Notes: generated from the letters alone by a model not told the origin. Positions 42,565 to 51,420 are shown, counted from the stretch's first letter. The stretch: 64,000 bases of DNA from Sphingomonas sp. 35-24ZXX (GCF_000786215.1 NZ_JROG01000008.1:186001-250000), one strand, 5' to 3'. Numbers and translations: made by a program.

Positions 42565-43620
42565 ATGGATCGGGCCGAACTCTGGGATGCACTATGGACA
42601 CCGGCGGCAGCCTTGCTGCTGGTGTCGGGTGCGCTCGTGCTGCACCGGATCGCGATGGCGATTGCCATCCGCATTGCCCGGCGGACCCGGACCACGCAGG
42701 ACGAGGCCTTGCTGGCGTGCCTGTTTCACCCGTTGCGCTGGATCATGGTTGCACTCGCCTTGCTGTGGATCGACGATCTGGTCGATCGCGGGGATGTCAT
42801 TGCGGACAATCTGGTCGGCGCGATCCGTATCGTGATGCCCTTGCTCTGGGGCTGGCTGGTGATCGCGATCATCCGCTTCGTCCATGGCTATGTCGATTCC
42901 CGTTCGGATGTCGCGGCGACCGACAATCTCGCCGCGCGCCGTCGCCGCACGCGGGCGGAGATCATGGCGCGGATCGCAACGGTGATCGTCGTGCTGGTGA
43001 GCTGCGGGCTCCTGTTGCTGAAAATCCCCGAGGTGCGCGAGATCGGCGTGGCATTGGTGGCATCGGCGGGTATCGCCGGGCTTGCCTTTGGTGTCGCCGC
43101 GCAGCCGCTGCTCAAGAACCTCGTCGCGGGCATGCAGCTGGTGTTTACCGAGCCGGTGCGGATCGACGACGTCGTGGTCTATCAGGGCGAATGGGGCCGG
43201 GTGGAGAAGATTTCGCTGACCTATATCGTCCTCAAGATCTGGGACGACCGGCGACTGGTCATCCCGGTGGCGAAACTGCTCGAAGAGCCGATCGAGAACT
43301 GGACCCGCGAGACTAGCCACCTGCTGGGCACGGTGATGATCCATCTCGACCATTCCGCCGATGTCGAGAAAGTGCGCACCGCCGCGCTGGATGCGGTGCG
43401 GAGCCACCGGCTGTGGGACGGGCGCGCTGCCCTGCTGCAGGTGACCGACATGACAGCCCATGCCCTGGAACTGCGCATCCTGATGAGCGGCCGCAACGGA
43501 TCGGAACTGTTCGACATGCGTTGCGATGTTCGCGAGACGGTGCTGCGCTTCATCTCCGCCGAAATGCCGGGCGCGCTCAATCGCAGCCGCCTGGCGCTGG
43601 AACCCATGGAGGCTGCATGA
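42565..43620 (+). CDS. MscS-family mechanosensitive ion channel
   Basis: A 351-residue inner-membrane channel. Hydrophobic helices lie at about 12-30, 55-70, 85-110 and 135-155. The pore helix and MscS beta domain follow: GVALVASAGIAGLAFGVAAQ, PLLKNLVAGMQLVF, then VYQGEWGRVEKISLTY and RRLVIPVAKLLEEPIENWTR. It would open under membrane tension to release solutes in hypo-osmotic shock. Its stop overlaps the start of a SemiSWEET gene (ATGA), so the two are coupled. Confidence 0.9.
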   Translation: MDRAELWDALWTPAAALLLVSGALVLHRIAMAIAIRIARRTRTTQDEALLACLFHPLRWIMVALALLWIDDLVDRGDVIADNLVGAIRIVMPLLWGWLVIAIIRFVHGYVDSRSDVAATDNLAARRRRTRAEIMARIATVIVVLVSCGLLLLKIPEVREIGVALVASAGIAGLAFGVAAQPLLKNLVAGMQLVFTEPVRIDDVVVYQGEWGRVEKISLTYIVLKIWDDRRLVIPVAKLLEEPIENWTRETSHLLGTVMIHLDHSADVEKVRTAALDAVRSHRLWDGRAALLQVTDMTAHALELRILMSGRNGSELFDMRCDVRETVLRFISAEMPGALNRSRLALEPMEAA

Positions 43621-43919
43621 CCATCGACTGGATTACCGTTGCAGGAACGATCGGCGCCTGCGCCTCGGTCGCCAGCTTTACCCCGCAGGCCTGGAAGATC
43701 ATCCGCAGCCGTTCGACCGAAGGCCTGTCGCTGCGGATGTTCGCGCTGACCAGCCTCGCCTTTGCCGCATGGGTCAGCTTCGGCCTGCTCAAGGGCGAAT
43801 GGACGCTGATCATCCCCAATGCCATCTGCCTGTGCTTTGCGCTGTTCATCCTGGCGATGATCATGCTGCCCGATCACAAGACCAGGGAAGTCGCCGAAAA
43901 GCTGGATCCTGCGGCCTGA
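43617..43919 (+). CDS. SemiSWEET-type sugar transporter
   Basis: A 100-residue, three-helix protein of the PQ-loop family. The first helix contains GACASVASFTPQAWKIIRSR with the TPQ motif. STEGLSLRMFALTSLAFAAW follows, then a third helix IIPNAICLCFALFILAMIM. SemiSWEETs work as dimers to transport sugars passively. It is translated from the ATGA overlap with the MscS gene. Confidence 0.88.
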   Translation: MTIDWITVAGTIGACASVASFTPQAWKIIRSRSTEGLSLRMFALTSLAFAAWVSFGLLKGEWTLIIPNAICLCFALFILAMIMLPDHKTREVAEKLDPAA

Positions 43920-44004
43920 AACCTGCCGAATCCGGCGCAAGCCAGCCTATGTTGGCGCGCACTGCGGATAGGTGCGCCGTACTGGCGGCGGAAGGAACCC
44001 GTAG

Positions 44005-44391
44005 ATGAGCGCCGAACACCGCCGTGACATGGCCCGCGACCGCACCGATTTTGCCGAGGATCGCACGATCCTGGCGCATGAGCGCAGCTTTGCCGGGTGG
44101 ATGCGCACCGGCATGGCCGCAGTCGGTATCGGCCTCGGCTTCAACGCGCTGTTCCGCTCGCTCGAACCCGATTGGGTGGCCAAGGCGATCGCGACCGCCT
44201 TTCTGCTGGTCGCCATCTACATCTTCCTGTCTGCCGATCGCCGCGCGCGGCGGATTCTGGACAATCTCGATGCCCACAGCGTGTCCGAGCTCAAACCCTT
44301 GCGCATCCGTCTGCTCGCCTGGATGCTCAGCGCCGCGACGATCGCGCTGGTCGGCGCCATCTGGCTGCTGATCGGCGATCAGTCGGGCTGA
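44005..44391 (+). CDS. DUF202 (YidH-type) membrane protein
   Basis: A 128-residue protein. The conserved N-terminal motif DRTILAHERSFAGWMRTGMA leads into three membrane helices (about 35-52, 58-75, 98-120). Function unknown in the family. ATG 44005 is preceded by GGAAGGAA. Its last 13 nt overlap the convergent patatin gene. Confidence 0.86.
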   Translation: MSAEHRRDMARDRTDFAEDRTILAHERSFAGWMRTGMAAVGIGLGFNALFRSLEPDWVAKAIATAFLLVAIYIFLSADRRARRILDNLDAHSVSELKPLRIRLLAWMLSAATIALVGAIWLLIGDQSG

Positions 44392-46190
44392 TTGGCAAGC
44401 CCTGCCAGCGCGGGGTTGGCGGCGACCTCCTGCGCGACATAGCGCGCGGCCTGTTCGGCCTGCTTGCGGCCCAGGTGCCAGTCCAGGATCTGCATGCCCT
44501 GCACGATCGGCGGGCTGAGCAGGATATCGCCATCGCGCAGCATCGACCGCGAGGCGATTCGGCTGGCGACGACCATCGAGCGTTGCATGATCTCGACGAT
44601 CGACGGGAAATCGCTGTCGGACTTGCGCCGCAGCAAAAGGTCGCGGATCAGCTGGCCGCGCCGCCGGAGCGAGTGATAGGCCGCCTTGATCCGCCACGTC
44701 TGTCCGGCCTCGCCCAATGTCACGACGATGTTCGGCCCGGACTTGAGCGCGCGCATCGTGACCACGGGAACATTGTCCAGCACCCCGCCATCGACCAGGA
44801 TATTGCCATCGGTATCGATGAACGGCGGCAGGATGGTCGGGAGAGAGCCGGACGCACGCACGGCATGCCACAATGGGCCATTGCGGTGGACGTGCAGGTC
44901 GTTGGTCGACAGGTTGGTCGAGATGGCAAAGAAGTTGATCGGCTGGTCGGCAATGTCGGCCGTGCCATAGCGCGTTTCCAGCTCCGCATCGAACACGGCC
45001 GGGTCCAGCAGCGAATGGATCGGCACGGTAAAGCGCCGCATCGCCTTGGCGTCGATGAACATCGCCTCCATCTGGTCGAGTGTCTGCGGTACGGACAGGC
45101 CCTGCGCGATCGCCGCGCCCATTGCCGCGCCGGCACTGGTCCCGCCGATCAGGTCGATGGGGATGCCCGCCTGTTGCAGCCCGCGGACAATGCCCAGATG
45201 CGCGCAGCCCAACGCGCCGCCGCCTGCCAGCACCAGCCCCACGGCGCGCCCGGTGAGGAACCGCGCAACCCGGCTGAAATCGCCTTTCGTGTCTTTTGCG
45301 ACATGATGATGCAGATGCGGGTCGCGCCCCGCCAGCCAGGCGGCGGTGCCGGAGATCGGCCGGTCGGCGCTGTCGCGCACCACCAGCAAGGTGCGGTTGG
45401 GCGGCTCGATCGCTGCGCACCCAGCCTGCTCCAGCGGGTTCAGCGCGGGGCTGGCGCCTGCCTCGGCGATCATCAGCAGACCGTCGGCATTGCGGCAGAC
45501 CAATGCACCCCATTCGGGATCGCCGCCCGCGTCGATCAGCAGATATCCGCGCCGGGCCTCGTGCTCGCGCAGCCAGGCCTGATAGGCGCTGGCCGGCCCC
45601 TGCGGCACATCTGACTCGCGTACCAGAATCACCTGCCGGTCGTCCGGCACGGTGCGGCGGATGGCATCGGTCAGGCGGTCGAGCAGCGCAGGGTCGATCC
45701 GGCTGCTGCCGCATGGCACCACAGCGATGACGCGCGGCAGCCGCGCCTCCATCGGCGGGGTCTTGGCGGTCACCGCCGCCAGCCTTTGCGTCACCGCCGT
45801 CAGGATGGCGGGGACGAGCTGGGGAAATTCGCTCACGACCGCGTCATAGCTTTCGCGATCAAGCACCATCACCACGCTGTCGCGGCTGGCCTGCAGCGTC
45901 GCGGTGCGCGTGCCGCCGCCGAAAAAGGCGAGCTCGCCCACCGGTTCGCCCGCCTCGATCTGCGCCACCGCCTTGCGGCCCGACGGGGTCTCGATCAGCA
46001 CGCGCAGCCGCCCGGTCTCGAGGAAATAGAGCGAATCGGCAAAATCACCCTGGTGCACCAGGATGCTGCCGGCGGGCAGCTCCAGCCGGTGCGCCCGTTC
46101 GCTCAGCGCATCGATCGCGGTCTGGTCGACGCCAGCAAACAGCCCTGACTGCATCCAGTCGCGCAAGCTACCGTCCGCGCTGTGCTCCAT
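44379..46190 (-). CDS. Patatin-like phospholipase with cyclic-nucleotide-binding domain (NTE-like)
   Basis: A 603-residue protein. The N-terminal cNMP-binding-type domain (about 15-135) contains ILVHQGDFADSLYFLETGRL and GEPVGELAFFGGGTRTA. A central region of about 150-300 follows. The patatin domain has the oxyanion motif LAGGGALGCAHLG, catalytic S352 in GGTSAGA, and D467 in DGGVLDN. It is architecturally close to neuropathy target esterase/RssA-type lysophospholipases, so it may hydrolyse membrane lysophospholipids under nucleotide control. Whether a nucleotide is really bound is open. ATG 46190 is chosen, and the extension to 46337 has no conserved sequence. Confidence 0.9.
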   Translation of the reverse strand: MEHSADGSLRDWMQSGLFAGVDQTAIDALSERAHRLELPAGSILVHQGDFADSLYFLETGRLRVLIETPSGRKAVAQIEAGEPVGELAFFGGGTRTATLQASRDSVVMVLDRESYDAVVSEFPQLVPAILTAVTQRLAAVTAKTPPMEARLPRVIAVVPCGSSRIDPALLDRLTDAIRRTVPDDRQVILVRESDVPQGPASAYQAWLREHEARRGYLLIDAGGDPEWGALVCRNADGLLMIAEAGASPALNPLEQAGCAAIEPPNRTLLVVRDSADRPISGTAAWLAGRDPHLHHHVAKDTKGDFSRVARFLTGRAVGLVLAGGGALGCAHLGIVRGLQQAGIPIDLIGGTSAGAAMGAAIAQGLSVPQTLDQMEAMFIDAKAMRRFTVPIHSLLDPAVFDAELETRYGTADIADQPINFFAISTNLSTNDLHVHRNGPLWHAVRASGSLPTILPPFIDTDGNILVDGGVLDNVPVVTMRALKSGPNIVVTLGEAGQTWRIKAAYHSLRRRGQLIRDLLLRRKSDSDFPSIVEIMQRSMVVASRIASRSMLRDGDILLSPPIVQGMQILDWHLGRKQAEQAARYVAQEVAANPALAGLANQPD

Positions 46191-46462
46191 CGGCTCCGAC
46201 GTCAAACCTGTCCCTCCTGGTTCGGCCCCGATCGAGCGCCATGTCTGGCCGCGGGGTTGCGTGCGCAGACTAGACCAGCGATTCGCAAAACAGAAGCCCG
46301 TCGGCAGGGCATCGCTGCTTTGCGACCAGCCGAGCAACGCTTTGTCCGCTCATCGCTAGGTATGATGCTGGCCGGGCCGCCCCCCAAACCGCCTCTTGGT
46401 CCGGTCAGCAGCCCACACCCTTGCGGGCGGACACAGGCGGACCATCGAGAGGAGTTTCCATC

Positions 46463-46831
46463 ATGCACGACAGCACGCTTGAACGCGGCCAGGACACCAT
46501 TTCCAGCGATCGCGTCGACGGGACCGCCGTTTACGGATCGGACCGCGAAAAGATCGGATCGGTCACCAACATGCTGATCAGCAAGCACGAAGGTAAGGTG
46601 ACCGACGTCATCGTGTCGGTCGGCGGCTTTCTGGGTATTGGCAGCGAACTGCACAGCCTGCCCTGGTCGAAGCTGACTTATGATACCGAACTCGGCGGCT
46701 ATCTGGTTTCGGTCACAGCCGACCAGCTCAAGAACGCCCCGAGCTTCTCGGACAGCGAGCGCGACCGCGCTTATGATCGCGAATATCAGACCAGCGTTTA
46801 CGATTATTGGGCAGTTAAGCCGTATTGGTAA
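46463..46831 (+). CDS. PRC-barrel domain protein
   Basis: A 122-residue protein with one PRC-barrel: AVYGSDREKIGSVTNMLISK, then VTDVIVSVGGFLGIGSEL and the LPWSKLTYDTELGGYLV block. The tail is Tyr/Asp-rich (AYDREYQTSVYDYWAVKPYW). These small PRC proteins are common in alphaproteobacteria, often stress-induced; function unknown. GAGGAG precedes ATG 46463. The 272-base upstream region shows no clear gene. Confidence 0.88.
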   Translation: MHDSTLERGQDTISSDRVDGTAVYGSDREKIGSVTNMLISKHEGKVTDVIVSVGGFLGIGSELHSLPWSKLTYDTELGGYLVSVTADQLKNAPSFSDSERDRAYDREYQTSVYDYWAVKPYW

Positions 46832-47000
46832 TCGCGCCGGTCCCACCCAGGCACTGCGGGTCGGGGAGTCATCTGGCTCTCCGGCCCGTATTCTGTGGTA
46901 ACCGCTTGCGTTGGCAGCGGCGCTGGTCTTAAGGGACGCGGCGCTTGCGCCCGTTGCCTCCGGTCGGGAGCAGCGATGCTTTCAAAGGTTCCGCACCCGG

Positions 47001-47582
47001 ATGCTCAAACGGCTCTACCACTGGACGCTCGCCAAGGCGGCGCATGAAAAGGCCCCGCACTGGCTGGCCGCTGTCAGCTTCATTGAATCGAGCTTCTTCC
47101 CGATCCCGCCCGACGTGATGCTGGCACCGATGTGCCTGGCCAAGCCGCACAAGGCATTCCAATATGCGCTGATCTGCACGATCGCCTCGGTGCTCGGCGC
47201 GCTGCTGGGCTATGCGATCGGCTTTTTCCTGTTCGAGACGGTCGGCAGCGCCATTCTGGACTTCTATGGCCTGGGCGACCAGTTCGAGGCGTTCAAGGTG
47301 AACTTCAACGAGCAAGGCTGGCTGATCGTGCTGCTGGCGGGCTTCACGCCGCTGCCGTTCAAGGTGATCACCATCGCCGCCGGCGCCACCGCGATGCCGC
47401 TGTACATTCTGGTCATCGCCTCGATCATCGCGCGTTCGGCGCGGTTCTTTCTGGTCGGCGCGTTGCTGTGGAAATTCGGTCAGCCGATGCAGGACTGGAT
47501 CGACAAGCATTTCGCGATCGCTACCACCGTGGTCGGCGTGCTGTTCGTCGGCGGGTTTGCGGCGCTGAAATTCGTCTTCTGA
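47001..47582 (+). CDS. YqaA/DedA-type (VTT domain) membrane protein
   Basis: A 193-residue membrane protein. The N-terminal segment KAPHWLAAVSFIESSFFPIP and PPDVMLAPMCLA match the YqaA branch of the SNARE-associated/VTT superfamily. A re-entrant motif, GFTPLPFKVITIAAGATAM, and four to five membrane helices follow. The family includes lipid scramblase or transporter-like proteins; its role here is unknown. ATG 47001 (MLKRLYHWT) is chosen over an in-frame extension to 46911. Confidence 0.87.
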   Translation: MLKRLYHWTLAKAAHEKAPHWLAAVSFIESSFFPIPPDVMLAPMCLAKPHKAFQYALICTIASVLGALLGYAIGFFLFETVGSAILDFYGLGDQFEAFKVNFNEQGWLIVLLAGFTPLPFKVITIAAGATAMPLYILVIASIIARSARFFLVGALLWKFGQPMQDWIDKHFAIATTVVGVLFVGGFAALKFVF

Positions 47583-47598
47583 CCCCGACAGGTCCGGC

Positions 47599-48033
47599 TC
47601 AGGAGCGGCGAACCAGCAGCTCGCCATAACGCTGGCGCAGCGGATCGGGGATCGACTTGGGGCCTGCCTTGTCGGTCAGCACCAGGGTGGAAACGCAGGT
47701 CGCCACGCACACGCCCTGCTGGAAGGCGGCCGAATAGATATCCCAGCTGGAAGATCCGATGCGGCCGATACCGCTCATCACCTCGACCGGATCGGGAAAG
47801 TGCGCCTCGGCAACATAGTCGATCGACACCGAGGCGATCAGCCAGCGCTCGCCGGGCTGGCGGCGTTCCAGCCCCAGATTGCGGTTGAACCGGACCCGAC
47901 CATTCTCGAACAGCGCCGCCATCGCGACATTGTTGATATGGCCCAGCGGGTCCAGATCCTGGAAGCGCGTTTCGGTTACGGTGCTGAACGGATAGCTTTC
48001 CGGATCGCGCTGCCAGGATTCTGATTTGGGCAT
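47599..48033 (-). CDS. Acyl-CoA thioesterase, hotdog fold (4HBT type)
   Basis: A 144-residue hotdog-fold protein. The signature TRFQDLDPLGHINNVAMAAL carries the catalytic Asp of the 4-hydroxybenzoyl-CoA thioesterase/YbgC group. RVRFNRNLGL and the SVSIDYVAEAHFPDPVEV strand follow. It would hydrolyse an acyl-CoA to free acid and CoA. It is 21 bases downstream of the acyl-CoA dehydrogenase gene on the same strand, so the two probably form an operon. Confidence 0.86.
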   Translation of the reverse strand: MPKSESWQRDPESYPFSTVTETRFQDLDPLGHINNVAMAALFENGRVRFNRNLGLERRQPGERWLIASVSIDYVAEAHFPDPVEVMSGIGRIGSSSWDIYSAAFQQGVCVATCVSTLVLTDKAGPKSIPDPLRQRYGELLVRRS

Positions 48034-48054
48034 GAGGAAGGTTCCGGTCGCGCC

Positions 48055-49209
48055 TTACAGCGAACGACCGATCAGCTCCTTCATGATTTCATTGGTACCG
48101 CCGAAGATGCGCGTCACGCGCGCACCGCGCCAGGCGCGGGCGATGGGATATTCGTTCATGTAGCCGGCGCCGCCGTGCAGCTGTAGGCACTTGTCCATGA
48201 TTTCCCACTGCAGTTCGGTATGCCACAGCTTGGCGGCAGCGCCTTCGACCGCAGTCAGTTCCTTGGTCGCGTGACGATTGAGCGCCCAGTCGAGATGCGC
48301 CCAGCCGACCTGCAGCTTGGTCTTGAGGTCGGCGAGCACGAAGCGGGTGTTCTGGAAATCGAACACGGTCTTGCCGAACGCCTTGCGGTCCTTCACGAAC
48401 GCGACAGTATCGTCATAGGCCTTCTGCGCCGAAGCCTGGGCCGAGACGGCGATCGACAGGCGCTCCTGCGGCAGCTCGCTCATCAGATAGATGAAGCCCT
48501 TGCCTTCTTCGCCGAGGCAGTTGGTCATCGGCACGCGGACGTCGTTGAAGAACAGCTCCGAGGTGTCGGCGGCATCCTGGCCGATCTTGTCGAGGTTGCG
48601 GCCGCGGGCAAAGCCTTCGCGATCGGCCTCGACGAGGATGATCGATACGCCCTTCCAGGCGGGCTGCACTTCGGTATCGGTCTTGGCGCAGACCAGGATC
48701 AGGTCGGCGTTCTGGCCGTTGGTGATATAGGTCTTGGAGCCGTTGATGACATAGTGGTTGCCATCCTTCTTGGCCGTCGTGCGGATGCCCTGAAGGTCGG
48801 AGCCCGTGCCCGGCTCGGTCATCGCGATCGCGGTGATCGTCTCGCCCGAGACGAGACGCGGCAGCCACTTCTGCTTCTGTTCTTCAGAGCCGTACTGGAC
48901 CAGATAGTTGACCACGATGTCCGACTGCAGCGAGAAGCCGAGCGGCGATCCGCCGAAATAGGCGGCTTCTTCGTTGACGATGGCGTTGTAGCCGAAGTCC
49001 AGGCCCAGGCCGCCGTATTCTTCCGGCACGGTCGGGCACAGCATGCCGAGCTCGCCTGCCTTGGGCCAGATTTCACGTGGAACAATCTTTTCCTCGTCCC
49101 ATTTCACCGCGTTGGGCGCGACCTCTTCCTGCATGAAGCGGCGGACGGTCTGGCGAAACGCCTCGTGATCGGGCGTATAGGCGGTGCGGGCAAGGGCATC
49201 GAGCGACAT
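48055..49209 (-). CDS. Acyl-CoA dehydrogenase (long-chain/isovaleryl-type active site)
   Basis: A 384-residue FAD flavoenzyme. Standard motifs are AIAMTEPGTGSDLQGI, NGSKTYITNGQNADLI, RKAFGKTVFDFQNTRF, and the C-terminal LQLHGGAGYMNEYPIAR and GGTNEIMKELIGR. The common catalytic Glu position is Gly here (IFGGTNEI), and the Glu in LPQERL (E249) matches the helix-G base of isovaleryl- and long-chain-type enzymes. The substrate is therefore probably a long-chain or branched acyl-CoA. The promoter at 49267-49296 carries a palindromic operator. GGAGAG precedes ATG 49209; a thioesterase follows. Confidence 0.92.
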   Translation of the reverse strand: MSLDALARTAYTPDHEAFRQTVRRFMQEEVAPNAVKWDEEKIVPREIWPKAGELGMLCPTVPEEYGGLGLDFGYNAIVNEEAAYFGGSPLGFSLQSDIVVNYLVQYGSEEQKQKWLPRLVSGETITAIAMTEPGTGSDLQGIRTTAKKDGNHYVINGSKTYITNGQNADLILVCAKTDTEVQPAWKGVSIILVEADREGFARGRNLDKIGQDAADTSELFFNDVRVPMTNCLGEEGKGFIYLMSELPQERLSIAVSAQASAQKAYDDTVAFVKDRKAFGKTVFDFQNTRFVLADLKTKLQVGWAHLDWALNRHATKELTAVEGAAAKLWHTELQWEIMDKCLQLHGGAGYMNEYPIARAWRGARVTRIFGGTNEIMKELIGRSL

Positions 49210-49266
49210 GGCTTCTCTCCGGTGGATGTCTCGGCCGTGCGATTCATGCCGCGCGGCGACGGCCAA

Positions 49267-49296
49267 GGTCTAGCGCTGCCTTAACGTAAACGTCAA
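49267..49296 (-). promoter_or_regulatory. Promoter with 16-bp palindromic operator upstream of the acyl-CoA dehydrogenase
   Basis: On the minus strand, TTGACG (49291-49296) and TAGACC (49267-49272) form -35 and -10 elements with an 18-base spacer. The -35 box is part of the palindrome TTGACGTTTACGTTAA (49281-49296), of form TT(n)ACGT-NN-ACGT(n)AA. An operator within a lengthened spacer is typical of MerR-family control, and the motif resembles what I recall for LiuR. The same motif occurs at 16946-16961. Confidence 0.55.
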
Positions 49297-49325
49297 CCGG
49301 TATTTAATCGCGCGGTTAAGAAGCC

Positions 49326-50102
49326 TCAGCCCTGCGATCGCCCGCGCGCCATCACCGCCTGCCGCGCCTGTTCGACCGCTTCCGGCGCGACCTGGGTGTT
49401 GGCGGCGGTCGATCGTTCGGCCTCGAGCTTCAGGCCCTCGCCGAAGGGCAGCGCAAAGCCATCGTCGATCAGCGCCTTGTAGGCGGCGCTCATCGCCGGA
49501 TCGATGCTCGCCATGTCGCGGGCCAGCGCGATGGCGGTGGGCAGAAGCGCGTCGGCCTCTACCACGCGGTTGACCAGCCCCCAGCGCTCGGCCGTGGCGG
49601 CGTCGAGGAAATTGCCGGTCAGCGACAGCTCCTTGGCGCGCGACAGGCCGATCATTCGCGACAATTTCTGCGACAGCCCCCAGCCGGGCATGATGCCGAC
49701 CCGGGCATGGGTATCGGCAAAACGGGCGTTGGTTGACGCGATCAGCACATCGCAGGCCAGTGCCAGCTCGAACCCGCCGGTGATCGCGACACCGTTGATC
49801 GCGCCGATCACGGGCTTGGCGCACTGTTCGACGGCCTTGACCGGATTGTCGCGCGGGTCGGTGGCATTGGCCGCGCCCAGCCCCTGCGTGTTCGCACCCA
49901 GTTCCTTGAGATCCAGCCCGGCGGTGAAGGCGCGCGTGCCCGCCCCTGTCAGCACCACCGCGCGGACCGTGTCATCACAAGCAACCGCCCGCATCGCTTC
50001 GGCCAGTTCTGCCCGCAGAGCCGATGACAAAGCGTTCATCGCCTCGGGCCGGTTCAATGTTACAATCGCGACACTGTCCTGAATGTCTGTTGTCACCAGC
50101 AT
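49326..50102 (-). CDS. Enoyl-CoA hydratase/isomerase family protein
   Basis: A 258-residue crotonase-fold enzyme. The oxyanion-hole segments are AFTAGLDLKEL and INGVAITGGFELALACD, the latter with the first catalytic Glu. The second Glu position (usually FAEPE) reads FADTHARVGIMPGWG, a variant common in this subgroup. It likely hydrates an enoyl-CoA in fatty or branched-chain acid catabolism. GGAGAG precedes ATG 50102. It is upstream of the acyl-CoA dehydrogenase on the same strand with 116 bases between, where the palindromic promoter lies. Confidence 0.9.
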   Translation of the reverse strand: MLVTTDIQDSVAIVTLNRPEAMNALSSALRAELAEAMRAVACDDTVRAVVLTGAGTRAFTAGLDLKELGANTQGLGAANATDPRDNPVKAVEQCAKPVIGAINGVAITGGFELALACDVLIASTNARFADTHARVGIMPGWGLSQKLSRMIGLSRAKELSLTGNFLDAATAERWGLVNRVVEADALLPTAIALARDMASIDPAMSAAYKALIDDGFALPFGEGLKLEAERSTAANTQVAPEAVEQARQAVMARGRSQG

Positions 50103-50232
50103 TTTTCTCTCCAGATTGGGTGGATTATCTTGTCAAAACGGTTCGTCGCAAAATAACGCAGCCGGATTTTCAATCCCGATCTTTCTTGATACGCTCACCT
50201 TCGGGTGTTCAGTCTTGCGATTGGAGTGAACG

Positions 50233-51420
50233 ATGGTCAATCAGCTACTCGCCGGAGCGTCGCTGCTCCTCCTTGCTTCCGCCACCCAGGCACAACCCCC
50301 GGGCCCGCTTCAGCGAGACGAGATCGTTGTTGTCGGCGCAAAGCTTGCCGATCTCAAGGCCGATGTCGCCCGGTGCGAGGCGGGTGGGTGCTCGGTACGC
50401 GAGGATGTGATCGCCACCGTGCGCTATGCCGAGGCGGAATTCCGTGAAGGCAATTATCACGACGCGCGCACTGCGCTGGGCAAGGCGGTCTCGCGCACCA
50501 AGAAGAATGCAGACAGTGATCCGTTCGCGGTGGCAGAGCTGCATACGGCGCGTGCGACCGTCGCCTGGCATTTCGGCGACCAGCGCGAGGCTTTGCGCGC
50601 GACCGGCGCGACCACCCGGCTGCTCGATCGGCACGCCCCGCAATCGCCCAATGCGCTGATGGCGCGGATGCGGTTGATCCAGGCGCAGTATCAGATCGAC
50701 GGGCCTTCCTTCAACATCGCCCAGTTGGAAGATCTGTCCGCACGCGCCACCGACGCCGACCAGCCGCTGATCGCGATGCGCGCCGATCTGGGCCGGGCGG
50801 CCATGCTGTATCGGGCCAATCGCCGCGAGCAGGCGATGGAACTGCTCAATGCCATCCAGGCGAGCAATCTGCCCCAGACCACCGGATTGAAGCTGGCGTC
50901 CGAAGTGCTGGCAATGCGGCTTGCAGCACGCGATGGCGACATGCAGGCCGTCGAGGCGCTGATTGCCCGGCTCACCGAAGACCAGAAGCGGATTGGCCCG
51001 ACCCTGGTGTGGGCGCCTGACCTTCCCGTCCCGCGTGGTGGGGATTTGGCGCCCAGCGATCCCCTGCTGTATCAACTGCAGCCCTTTGGTGCGGATCTGG
51101 TCGGCCTGAAATGGGTCGATATCGGCTATCAGATCGGACCGGATGGCCGTGTGGAAAGTGTCGATGTTCTGCGGGGATCGCCCCGGTGGCAGTGGTCCAA
51201 GCCGCTGGTCGAGGCGATAGGTCGGCGGCGTTACACCCCGGCTGCCGATTCCGACGACCTGGTGGGGCGTTACCGGGTGGAACGCTACACGTTGACTGCT
51301 GATTTCGTTGTTCCCAAGAACTCGATGATCCGTCGCCGTGCTGCCAATCCCCGGTTCGAGCAGATCGACCTGACCGTGGCACCTCCACGGCAGGCAAACG
51401 CCCCGACCGTGCCGAGCTGA
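50233..51420 (+). CDS. Exported protein with helical repeats and TonB-C-like end
   Basis: A 395-residue protein. The signal peptide is residues 1-20 (LLLLASATQAQ). EIVVVGAKLADLKADVARCE with a nearby Cys pair (CEAGGC) follows. TPR-like helical repeats span roughly 55-255 (AEAEFREGNYHDARTALGKA, ALRATGATTRLLDRHAP, ANRREQAMELLNAI). From about 290 a domain resembles the TonB C-terminal fold: VDIGYQIGPDGRVESVDVLR then RRRYTPA. It lacks a membrane anchor and Pro-rich spanner, so it is not a classical TonB. Its role is unknown. It is followed by the two-HTH/pseudo-hydrolase regulator on the same strand. Confidence 0.78.
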   Translation: MVNQLLAGASLLLLASATQAQPPGPLQRDEIVVVGAKLADLKADVARCEAGGCSVREDVIATVRYAEAEFREGNYHDARTALGKAVSRTKKNADSDPFAVAELHTARATVAWHFGDQREALRATGATTRLLDRHAPQSPNALMARMRLIQAQYQIDGPSFNIAQLEDLSARATDADQPLIAMRADLGRAAMLYRANRREQAMELLNAIQASNLPQTTGLKLASEVLAMRLAARDGDMQAVEALIARLTEDQKRIGPTLVWAPDLPVPRGGDLAPSDPLLYQLQPFGADLVGLKWVDIGYQIGPDGRVESVDVLRGSPRWQWSKPLVEAIGRRRYTPAADSDDLVGRYRVERYTLTADFVVPKNSMIRRRAANPRFEQIDLTVAPPRQANAPTVPS

